Origin: an uncultured Gaiellaceae bacterium
Lineage (GTDB): Bacteria; Actinomycetota; Thermoleophilia; Gaiellales; Gaiellaceae
Direction of reading: 5' to 3'
Assembly (NCBI GenBank): GCA_955652075.1
Contig: CATPAS010000288.1
Location: 1-10,646 of the forward strand
DNA: 10,646 nucleotides
The translations under genes and the position numbers were made by a program. How positions within the stretch are numbered: the first letter of the stretch is position 1; each line of letters begins with the position of its first letter. A model generated the notes under the pieces. That model saw nothing but the letters and a program-made list of their open reading frames with translations. It was not told the DNA's origin and did no database searches. Below are positions 1-7,600 of the stretch, piece after piece.

Positions 1-735
1 ATCTCCTCGATCAAAGATCCGCTCGAACTCGGCAAGGTCGAACGGCCCCTGCCCATCAAGATCGAAAATTCGCAACCCTGCCCGCTCACACAAAAGGGCG
101 TAGACATCCCGCGGTCCCGTGGCGTAGTGCGGCGCTGCCCCCCTTCCATGCTCGAAGACAACCGTCGGCCTGTAGCGGACAATCGTCTCGATCGCACCTT
201 CGAGCACTTCCCGCTCTGCACCTTCTACGTCGATCTTGATCAGCCTTGGGTCGTAGTCCCCTGGGAGGGAATCATCGAGGCGCTCTGCGCGCACGGTGAT
301 CTTCTCGATCGTTGGAGTGGTCGAGTAGGACCGGCGTCGGAAGCCGCTCAGACCAGGTTGATTCCGCACGTACATGAATGTGCGCTCTCCGCTGCGATCC
401 GAGAGGGCCGCCTCTCTTACGTCGACTTCGGGGAAACGCCGACGAAGATCCTCACAAAACCCGGGCAACGGCTCGTAGACGATATGGCGCCCAAGCGGTG
501 CAAGACGAACCATCTGCTCTAGGACACCGCCGCGGTGGCCACCAACGTCCACGCAATTCGAGTCCTCCGCCAGGAGGAAGGCCAGCAGCAGCCGCAACTG
601 CTGGTCGTCGCGCGCCTCTCGACCTGCTGAGGCAGAGAGCCGAGCTCGGAAAGCTCTGAGGGTTGCGTTATTCCGCAGCCTGGCGCGCAGCCATCCTTCG
701 AAACGGCGAGCACGCACGCCAGCGATCGTAGCCAT
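1..735 (-). CDS. FkbM-family SAM-dependent methyltransferase (3' end beyond window)
   Basis: The minus strand reads open without a stop from an ATG at 735-733 to the left edge, giving the first 245 residues. FkbM-family enzymes transfer a methyl group from S-adenosylmethionine, usually to a hydroxyl on a sugar or secondary metabolite. Visible hallmarks are the SAM-binding motif I, CVDVGGHRGG (residues 61-70), the acidic motif VYEP (86-89), ALSD (110-113) and the family signature LIKIDVEGAE (165-174). Seen length is already near the usual family size, so only a short tail should be missing. The ATG was chosen because it is the only ATG or GTG between the in-frame upstream stop (about 811-813) and the conserved part, apart from a GTG six codons further in. 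No clear ribosome binding site precedes it. Codons such as AGA, CTA, GTA and TGT are commoner than in the neighbours, which hints at transfer. The methyl acceptor cannot be told; a polysaccharide residue is plausible. Confidence 0.9.
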   Translation of the reverse strand, partial: MATIAGVRARRFEGWLRARLRNNATLRAFRARLSASAGREARDDQQLRLLLAFLLAEDSNCVDVGGHRGGVLEQMVRLAPLGRHIVYEPLPGFCEDLRRRFPEVDVREAALSDRSGERTFMYVRNQPGLSGFRRRSYSTTPTIEKITVRAERLDDSLPGDYDPRLIKIDVEGAEREVLEGAIETIVRYRPTVVFEHGRGAAPHYATGPRDVYALLCERAGLRIFDLDGQGPFDLAEFERIFDRGD

Positions 736-826
736 ATGTGCCGGAGATGGGGTCGACTTGCATAGGGACAGCGCGCAAGCACGTAACGATGCGCCCTGGC
801 GTCTCCCGCCTTACCGTGCGCCCGAT

Positions 827-867
827 CTCTGGATCAGGTAGTCGAGGTTCGAGTCCTTGCCCCGCAG
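827..867 (+). other. Isolated 3' half of tRNA-Gln(CUG), candidate attachment-site scar
   Basis: Positions 843-859 form a complete T arm: stem CGAGG/CCTTG pairs at all five positions (one G-T) around the invariant loop TTCGAGT. It is followed by a 7-base acceptor strand CCCCGCA (860-866) and a G discriminator (867). Upstream, 827-833 fits an anticodon loop with CTG at 829-831, then TCAGG (834-838) as the 3' anticodon stem and a 4-base variable loop. The 5' half is absent: nothing within 100 bases upstream matches the required TGCGGGG acceptor strand, and CCGAT (822-826) cannot pair with TCAGG beyond two bases. Tyrosine recombinases commonly integrate at tRNA anticodon or T loops and leave such 3' halves at the far end of an island. 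In this orientation the island would lie to the left and host DNA to the right. The rest of the 736-971 gap shows only a weak 5-bp hairpin at 942-957. Confidence 0.6.
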
Positions 868-971
868 CCTTTCCAGTCTTACGTCGCGACAACCTGCGAC
901 TCGCGTAGCATCGGCTCGGCCTGACCGCAGACGCCATTCATCCGGTCGGTTTACCGGCAAGACCTACGCTC

Positions 972-2585
972 ATGCGCGAGGCGCTTGCTTCCGCCGGCGT
1001 TGCCGGTGTAGTCGCCGCATTGCTTGCTTGGGTCGGCCCACCAGGGAGCGATCTGGCCGCACACGCGTACCAGCGCGCTGTCTTCGTCGAGCACGGCTTC
1101 ACCCTCTGGAACAACTTCTGGTACGCCGGCCACTACAGCTTCGTCACTTACAGCATCCTCTACTACCCGCTCGCGGCGGTCGTCGGGATCCACCTCTTGG
1201 CGGTCGCAACCGTGGCGACGGGAGCCCTTGCCTACGCCGTCATCGTGTGGCGCGAGTGGGGGCCGGCAGCGCGCTGGTCGAGCCGCACGTTCGCCGTCGT
1301 CTGGGCCGGAATCATCCTCGCCGCGGCGTTCCCGTTTGCGCTTGGCGCGACCCTCGCGCTGTTTGCGCTCTGGGCGCTCCAGGCCAAAGCTCCCTGGGGC
1401 TTCGCCGCGCTCGCGTTGCTCACATTGGCAGCGAGTCCGCTCGCCTTCGCGCTCCTCGCATTGTTCGCGGTGGCCGTTGGGCTCGCGAAGCGGATCGAGT
1501 GGCAGCGCCTTGTCGTGCCGGTCGTGGCGCTCGGCGTGATCGGCGGTGTTGGGCTGCTGCTCTGGCGGCTCTTCCCCGACGGCGGACGCTACCCGTTCTC
1601 GATCGCGGATCTGGCTGCGGTCTGCGTCTTCAGCGGGCTTGGAGCCGCCCTCATCTGGAGGGTCGAGCGCGCACGGCTGCTTCGAATGATTCTCCTCGTC
1701 TACGGGACTGCGTGCATCGCGGTCTACTTCGTGCCGTCGGCCGTCGGCTCGAACATCATCCGGCTCCAATTTCTCGCGGTCCCGATCACCGTGCTCATCG
1801 CATCGCTTCGATCGTGGCGGCCGTTGCCCATCTGTCTGGTAGCGCTCGCGCTCGCGCTCTCATGGAACGTGAAGCCACTGGTGCGGAGCTTCGTCCAGGA
1901 CGCCGAGAATCCAGCCGCAAGCGAAGCCTACTGGCAGCCGGCGATTCGTTTTCTTCGTGTCCACCTGCGACCCTCGTACCGAGTCGAGGCAGTCGACACC
2001 GTTGGTCACTGGCCTGCTCTCTACCTGCCCGCAGCAGGGATCCCGCTGGCCCGCGGCTGGTTCAGGCAGGATGACTTCCCGGAAAACTCCGTCCTCTACC
2101 GTCCGCTCACGCCCACCGGGTACGCCGCCTGGCTGCGCCGCCTCGGTGTGCGCTACGTGGTGCTCACCCACGCGGAGCCGGACTACAGCTCACAAGGCGA
2201 GGCGAGGCTGCTGGAGAGCGGTCGCTCCGGCCTTGGCATCGCGCTCCGGACGCGGGATGTGACGATCTTCGCGGTCCCCGCCCCGGTCGGGATCCTGACC
2301 GGCTCCCGCGGCGCGCGAGTCATCCGCTTCTCGCAGACCCGGCTGGTGCTGAAGGTCGACCGCCGCGGCCGCTATCGGTTGGCCGTCCGCTACTCACCGT
2401 ACTGGCGTGTCTCGAGCGGCTGCCTCGCTGCCCGCGGCGATGGAATGACGGAGATCTTCGCACCCCGGCCCGAAACGATCCTTGTCTCCTTTCACCTCAA
2501 CGGCGAGCGAGCGCTCGCAACCCTCGCCGGTCAGACGACACAGACGTGCGCCGGGGGCACACGCCCGTCCACCACGACTCCCTAG
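972..2585 (+). CDS. Polytopic membrane protein, GT-C glycosyltransferase-like
   Basis: This encodes a 537-residue inner-membrane protein. The first 300 residues hold roughly nine or ten hydrophobic segments (about 4-22, 58-95, 105-138, 142-172, 178-200, 212-229, 237-256, 265-299). The rest (about 305-537) is soluble and probably outside the membrane. After the first segment comes a loop with D27, H31, and W46/W50/Y51 around WNNFWYAGHY, a layout like the first external loop of GT-C enzymes and of the 'PTPS-related' membrane protein family. GT-C enzymes take a lipid-phosphate-linked sugar and glycosylate an acceptor outside the membrane; that role here is inference, and no diagnostic motif was found. 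ATG 972 is the first start after an in-frame TAG at 906-908; no good ribosome binding site precedes it. The gene stands alone on the plus strand. Its stop overlaps the stop of the convergent deacetylase gene within CTAG at 2582-2585. Confidence 0.85.
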   Translation: MREALASAGVAGVVAALLAWVGPPGSDLAAHAYQRAVFVEHGFTLWNNFWYAGHYSFVTYSILYYPLAAVVGIHLLAVATVATGALAYAVIVWREWGPAARWSSRTFAVVWAGIILAAAFPFALGATLALFALWALQAKAPWGFAALALLTLAASPLAFALLALFAVAVGLAKRIEWQRLVVPVVALGVIGGVGLLLWRLFPDGGRYPFSIADLAAVCVFSGLGAALIWRVERARLLRMILLVYGTACIAVYFVPSAVGSNIIRLQFLAVPITVLIASLRSWRPLPICLVALALALSWNVKPLVRSFVQDAENPAASEAYWQPAIRFLRVHLRPSYRVEAVDTVGHWPALYLPAAGIPLARGWFRQDDFPENSVLYRPLTPTGYAAWLRRLGVRYVVLTHAEPDYSSQGEARLLESGRSGLGIALRTRDVTIFAVPAPVGILTGSRGARVIRFSQTRLVLKVDRRGRYRLAVRYSPYWRVSSGCLAARGDGMTEIFAPRPETILVSFHLNGERALATLAGQTTQTCAGGTRPSTTTP

Positions 2586-3373
2586 GGACGCTCGACCAGG
2601 GAGCTCAACCACACGGAGCGCAGACCGCGCCGCTCGGCTTCGTCGAGGATCGCCGGGAGCGCTTCGACAGTCTGATTGCGCCTGTCCGCGCGGCCGGACC
2701 CGTCGCCGTCGTGCAAGAGCAGGATGGAGCCGCCTTGCAGACGGCGGCAGCTGCGCTCGACGATGGTGTCGACGCCGGGCTTAGCGGTGTCGAAGGAGCT
2801 GCCCGTCCACCCGCAGACGCGATAACCGAGGCGCGTCAGCGTGGTGCCGAGCCAGGGGCTGCGCACACCGTGCGGGGCCCGGAACAGCTGCGCGGGCTGC
2901 CGCTGTGTCGCCGCGAGGATCGCCTCTTCGGTCTGCTGGACTTGCCGCCTGAGCGCCGCCGGTCTGCTGAAGGCAAGCAACCCGTGGTCGTAGCCGTGGT
3001 TTGCCAGCTCGTGACCGTCTGCGAGAAGTTGCTCGAGGATGCGCGGGTGCTTGCGTGCGTGCGAGCCGAGGACGAAGAAGGTCGCTCGATGTTCGCGTTC
3101 GGCGAGCAGCTTGCTGATCTTCGGCGTGAACTCGGGATCGGGGCCGTCGTCGAAGGTCAACGCGAAGCGCCCGTCCTCTCGACGTGTTCGGACGACCGAG
3201 CCGAACAAGGGCAGGGTCGCTCCGAACGTGCCGACCAGATACGCCGCCGCGATCGCCGCGAAGGCGAGCACGAACACGAAGTCTGCATTCAGGAGCCGAT
3301 CGACGAACGCTCCGGCGGCCACTACCGCGACCGCCACGAGCCCGCAGGCGAGCCACGTCGAGTACTTGCCCAC
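2582..3373 (-). CDS. Membrane-anchored polysaccharide deacetylase (NodB/CE4 family)
   Basis: The 263-residue product is a carbohydrate esterase family 4 enzyme, which removes acetyl groups from N-acetylated glycans such as peptidoglycan or exopolysaccharide. Two hydrophobic segments (about 5-24 and 31-58) should anchor it so that the catalytic domain lies outside. The CE4 motifs are in order: TFDDGPD (73-79, with D75 as expected base and D76 as metal ligand), NHGYDH (125-130, metal ligands H126 and H130), RAPHG (165-169) and LLLHDG (218-223, H221). The second motif has Gly where Ser or Thr is usual. All predicted metal-binding and catalytic residues are present, so the enzyme should be active. 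The start is a GTG one base after the TAG stop of the upstream glycosyltransferase, which suggests translational coupling; no strong Shine-Dalgarno is visible. The two genes probably act on the same glycan. The 3' end overlaps the convergent membrane protein gene by four bases. Confidence 0.93.
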   Translation of the reverse strand: MGKYSTWLACGLVAVAVVAAGAFVDRLLNADFVFVLAFAAIAAAYLVGTFGATLPLFGSVVRTRREDGRFALTFDDGPDPEFTPKISKLLAEREHRATFFVLGSHARKHPRILEQLLADGHELANHGYDHGLLAFSRPAALRRQVQQTEEAILAATQRQPAQLFRAPHGVRSPWLGTTLTRLGYRVCGWTGSSFDTAKPGVDTIVERSCRRLQGGSILLLHDGDGSGRADRRNQTVEALPAILDEAERRGLRSVWLSSLVERP

Positions 3374-3374
3374 G

Positions 3375-4559
3375 CTACTGGACGTGCATCGCAGCCGGCT
3401 TCCGGCCCGGACCTGCTGCCGTCAGAAGCCGTTCGTAGAGCGCCTCGAGCTGGTCGGCGATCACGGGCCACTCGTATGTGGACACGGCGCGTTCGCGGCC
3501 CGCGGCGCCCATCCGCCGGGCCACGTCGGGACGCTCTAGCAGAAGATCAAGGGCAGCGGCGAACTGCTCCTCGTCTTTCGGAGGGTCGATCAGTAATCCC
3601 TGGACGCCGTCCTCCACGAGCAGGTTGAAGCCGGAGTTGCGACTCGCGACGACGGCGACGCCGGCGCTCATCGCCTCGAGCAAGACCATCCCGAACGACG
3701 CGAGCTGGCACGGGGTGCAGAGGACATCTGCGCTGGCGAGGTAACGAGGCCGCAACCGATCGACCTGCCCCTTGAACAGCACGTCGCTGCGCAGCTCGGG
3801 CGGGACCATGCGCCGGTAGACCTCGCGCAGAGGCCCGTCCCCGATCACGATCAGCCGGACGTCGTCTCGTCGCTCCCGTAGGAGGATGAACGCCCTCAGC
3901 ATGTACTTCAGCCCGTTACGCGGATCGAAACGGCCGATGAACAGGATGTTGTGGCGACCGTCGCGCAACTCCTCGAGCGGCTCCGCCTCGGGGGAGAAGA
4001 AGTCCGTGTCGACGCCGTTCGGCACCACCTCGAAGTTGAGCCACGGAAAGTGCGGCTGGATCGAATCGACGACGGCCGAAGAGACCGCGACCATGGCGTC
4101 GAGGTGCCCGAAGAGAATATTGAGCAACGGCCGAAACAGCCGCAGAGGCCTGTACGCCTCCGGCACAACGCTGTGAATCGTCGCGACTGTGACCGGCGCT
4201 TTCGAGCGCATGATCGCAATCGTCGGCATCGTGACGCCGAACGGATTGTGGACGTGGACGACGTCGAAGGCGCGCTCGGCGTACAGCCGCCCGAACCCGG
4301 AGGCGAGGAACGGCCCAACCTCGACCACCGCTTCGGACCCGTTGATGTAGATGGGAAGGGCAACTCCCAGCCTCTTGACCTCGAAGATCTCAGGCCGCGG
4401 CGGAGCGTCCTCCACCGCCTTGCGCGCCCCGAGCAAGGTGGGCGCCACCACTGTCACCTCGTGCCCCCGTCGCGCGAGCTCGTTCGCCTGGCCGTAGACG
4501 TGCTCGGTGATCCCGCCGAGTTGCGGGTAGTAGTGCTCGGTGACGATGGCTATGCGCAC
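3375..4559 (-). CDS. Glycosyltransferase family 4 (PimA-like GT-B fold)
   Basis: This 394-residue GT-B enzyme has an N-terminal acceptor domain beginning RIAIVTEHYYPQLGGITEHV, with the glycine pair (15-16) typical of GT4 phosphate binding, then VVHVHNPFG and a VATIHS strand. The C-terminal donor domain has VVPNGVDTDFF (178-188), FIGRFDPRNGL and SFGMVLLEAMSAG. It most resembles phosphatidylinositol mannosyltransferase-type and capsule-type GT4 enzymes that add a nucleotide-activated sugar on the cytoplasmic face of the membrane; donor and acceptor are not determinable. Two canonical donor-site residues differ: the Lys of GRxxxxK is Asn215, and the first Glu of the E-x7-E motif is Ala287, while the second (Glu295) is kept. 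The start chosen is GTG at 4559, because conserved sequence begins at once and AGGA (4567-4564) lies four bases upstream; the reading frame stays open further upstream but that part has no family similarity. It is followed one base later by the deacetylase gene. Confidence 0.9.
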   Translation of the reverse strand: MRIAIVTEHYYPQLGGITEHVYGQANELARRGHEVTVVAPTLLGARKAVEDAPPRPEIFEVKRLGVALPIYINGSEAVVEVGPFLASGFGRLYAERAFDVVHVHNPFGVTMPTIAIMRSKAPVTVATIHSVVPEAYRPLRLFRPLLNILFGHLDAMVAVSSAVVDSIQPHFPWLNFEVVPNGVDTDFFSPEAEPLEELRDGRHNILFIGRFDPRNGLKYMLRAFILLRERRDDVRLIVIGDGPLREVYRRMVPPELRSDVLFKGQVDRLRPRYLASADVLCTPCQLASFGMVLLEAMSAGVAVVASRNSGFNLLVEDGVQGLLIDPPKDEEQFAAALDLLLERPDVARRMGAAGRERAVSTYEWPVIADQLEALYERLLTAAGPGRKPAAMHVQ

Positions 4560-4563
4560 GTGG

Positions 4564-4567
4564 TCCT
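4564..4567 (-). promoter_or_regulatory. Ribosome binding site deciding the glycosyltransferase start
   Basis: On the minus strand AGGA lies four bases before GTG 4559. The spacing is short, but it is the only Shine-Dalgarno-like match near the point where GT4 similarity begins, and it supports trimming the longer open frame. Confidence 0.45.
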
Positions 4568-4653
4568 GCGCGACCCTACCCTCTGCGGCGGCTCTTGCCA
4601 CCCTGGACTTCCGGAGCCGCGGCTTCACCCCGCTGCGCGTTTCGAGCTTCGCC

Positions 4654-7600
4654 CTAGCGGGCCCGGCAGGCGCGCGAGCCGACCAGCACGCGCACGAGCG
4701 CGTGCGCCGTCCCGTTTGTGCCCGTCGCATCGAGCATCAGGCGATAGGCCCCGCGCCGGAGCCCGGCCGGAAGCTTGACCCGCACCTGGTTCGTGCCTGC
4801 CCGGAGCATCCCGAGCTTCCCGCGCCTGAGCACCCCGCCGCGACCGTTGAGCAGACGGCTGCCAACCCGTGCTACAGCAGAAAGATCAACGCGCAGCCGC
4901 AGGACCGACCCGGCCGCGCAGGCGAAGCGTCCGGGCTTCACGTTGACGGCCAGCGGCGCTCCGCCCGCAGGGCTCATCGTCACGAGAACTGGCGTACCGC
5001 GTTCGGTCAGCGCCGGAGCGGGCGGCTCCTGGGTAGCGACAACCATCGGGATGGACGCGAAGAAAACCGCGTTGCGTCGCAAGCCCAGCCCGCGCGCGGA
5101 GGTCGCGCCGAGCGCCTGGGGCCACGTTAGGCCGACGAGGTTCGGCACGCCCACGAGCACGGGTGACATCGCACCGACGTTCCCGGCAAGATCGACGGCC
5201 ACGACCGAGAACGAACGAGTGTCACCCGAATCGAACGCCCCCATCTTCACCTCGAACTCAGTGCTGCCCAGGTTCTTCCACGGAGCGCCGTTGACGAAGA
5301 CGACGTAATTGGCGACATCGTCGTTGGGCGCGGACCAGCGCAGGGTCAGCCCGTCAGAGGCGACCACGCCGTTGAAGTTCACCGGCTGGCTGGGAGCGAC
5401 TCGGTCCAGGTGGAGCGTCCGGGCCGGCGTCCAGGCGGAGACGTTCCCTGCGGAATCGCGTGAGCGCGCCTGCCAGTAGTAGAGACCGTCAACGGGGAGC
5501 GAGGACGGCGACCAGGTCGCGGCGGCACCATTCACGAGCGCGTCCGAGTTGCCGCTGCGGACGATGCCAAGACAGAGCGGGTCGGAGCAGACACGGAAGT
5601 CAACTGCGCCGGTTCCCGCGAAGGCCGGCTTGCTGAAGGTCGCGTTGAGCTGAAGGTTGTTCACCCATGCTCCGTCTGCCGGCGCACCCACCGTCGCGAC
5701 CGGCACAGTCGTATCGAGCTGGAAGCTGCGGGTCGCGCTCCAGCCGGACTGGTTGCCGGCGACGTCGTGCGCTCGCGCCTGCCAGTAGTACGTTCCGTCC
5801 GGAAGTGCCGCAGGTGTCGCGCCGGCCGTGGCTCCGTTCGACACTGCTCCGGAGGTGACCGACTGGACGACCGGTGCACAGGAGACACCCGCCGGCGCCG
5901 AGCTCGAGCAGAGCTGGAACTCGACCGTGCCGGTGTCGCCTCCGGCGGTCGCGTCGGCGAACGTCGCGCGCAACTGCGACAGCGCGTTGGTCATGAGAGC
6001 GTCTGCCGGGGCCGACAAGGTCGGGGTCGATGGCGCAACGTTGTCGATCTTCCAGGTGTAAGAGGCAGGGCTCGTGTCGAGGTTTCCGGCCGGGTCGGTC
6101 GCGCGCACGTCGAACGTGTGCGTCCCGTCGCCCAGGCCGCTGTACGACGCGGGCGTCGTGCACGAGACGAAGAGAGCCCCGTCGAGACGACACTCGAACG
6201 TCGACCCGGGCTCGTTCGAGCCGAGGTCGAACGTCGCGTTCCCGGATTGCGTGTTCGCTGCCGGCATCGTGGGCCCGATCGTCGTAGCCGGCGGCGTCGT
6301 GTCGATCGTCCAGGCGTAGGAGGCCGGGCTCGGATCGGTGTTCGCAGCCGCATCGGTTGCACGGACGTAGAAGGTGTGGGGCCCGTCGGCCAGACCCGAA
6401 TACGTCTTCGGCGTCGAGCACGGCGAGTAGGCGCCTGCATCCAGGGCGCACGCGAAGGTGGACGGGGACTCATTCGAAGAGAAGTCGAAAGTCGCGCCGG
6501 TGGCGACGGTCAACGCAGCCGGATAGCTGGGACCGATCGTCGTGTTCGGCGGCGTCGCGTCGATCGTCCAGGAGTACGAGGCAGGGCTCGGGTCGGGGTT
6601 GCCCGCCGGATCGACCGCGCGCACCTGGAACGTGTGAGCACCGTCCGGCACTCCCGAATACGTCTTCGGGTTCGCACACGACGTGAAGGCCCCTCCGTCG
6701 AGACTGCACTCGAAGGTCGACCCCGGCTCGCTCCCGGTGAAGGCGAAGCTCGGATTCGGGTCGTTCGAGAGCGAGGAGGGATTCGACGTGATCGAGGTGT
6801 TGGGCGGCACCGTGTCGATTGACCAGCCATAGCTGGTTGTGGTGCCGGCGTTGCCGGCGAGGTCTGCCGTCGCCTTGACGTCAAACGTGTGCGGGCCGTC
6901 CGCGAGCGGACCGTAGGAGTGCGGGCTGGCGCAACCGGCGAACGGCGCGCCGTCGACACGGCACTGATAACCGGTAACCGCTTCGCTCGCAGTGAAGGAG
7001 AAGCTGCCGCTCGCCGCATTCGACTGCGCGGGCGGCGGCGAGCTGAGCGCCGTCGTCGGAGCGACCGTGTCCATGACGAAAGTCTGCGGCGAGGTCCAGG
7101 CGGACGGCAGGCCCAGCCCGTCTTGTGCCTGCGCGTCCCAGTAGTACGTCCCGTCGGCCAGCGGGCCTGTCGGAGTCCAGTTCAGTGTCGCGCCGTTCGT
7201 GGCCGCCATCGCACCCGAGGTCGGTCCCGACGAACAGCCGGCGTCGGCGCAGAGACGAATTGTCAGCGTGCCGGCATCCGCTTCCGGATCGGAATACGTC
7301 GCGTGCAGGGCCGGAATCGAACTGGTGTGGAAACCGTCCGCAGGTGACGACAAGGCCGCCGAGGCAAACGCGTTGGGCGCAGGATGGACGGTGATCTGAT
7401 TCGCAGGGTCGTACGCGAGCAGAGAGATCGTGTGGGCCGTGCTCCCGTTGATGTAGGCGACCGTCTGATGCCGCCCGAACTGGACACACAGATGCTCATT
7501 CGTCGCCAGCGTAAACGCCCCCGGGTTTCCGGTAACCATTGCGGTCAATGCCGTTCCCGGCGTGTTCGTGATGACGTCGCCGTCCGTCGGACTGATGAGA

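Noticed and set aside
668..937. 89-residue minus-strand open frame upstream of the methyltransferase
   Set aside because: Its most protein-like part (GQGLEPRLPDPE) is simply the antisense of the tRNA-Gln 3' half. Peptides of this kind are a familiar artefact of tRNA genes.
880..971. Promoter for the membrane protein gene
   Set aside because: Only loose -10-like matches (TAGCAT at 906-911) were seen, without a paired -35, so no promoter is called.
857..2074. 405-residue plus-strand open frame overlapping the membrane protein
   Set aside because: Its composition is arginine-rich with no recognisable domain, and it lies in another frame of the gene whose hydrophobic segments are clearly coding.
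2546..3628. 360-residue plus-strand open frame
   Set aside because: It is antisense to the deacetylase and the glycosyltransferase end, both of which have intact family motifs; the sequence is Arg/Glu-rich as expected of a shadow in GC-rich DNA.
4588..4620. Inverted repeat GCGGCTC/GAGCCGC between the repeat protein and the glycosyltransferase
   Set aside because: Seven base pairs with a 19-base loop and no T run are too weak to call a terminator.
5767..6822. 351-residue plus-strand open frame with apparent repeats
   Set aside because: It is antisense to the Ig-like repeat block; the repeats merely mirror those of the real gene.
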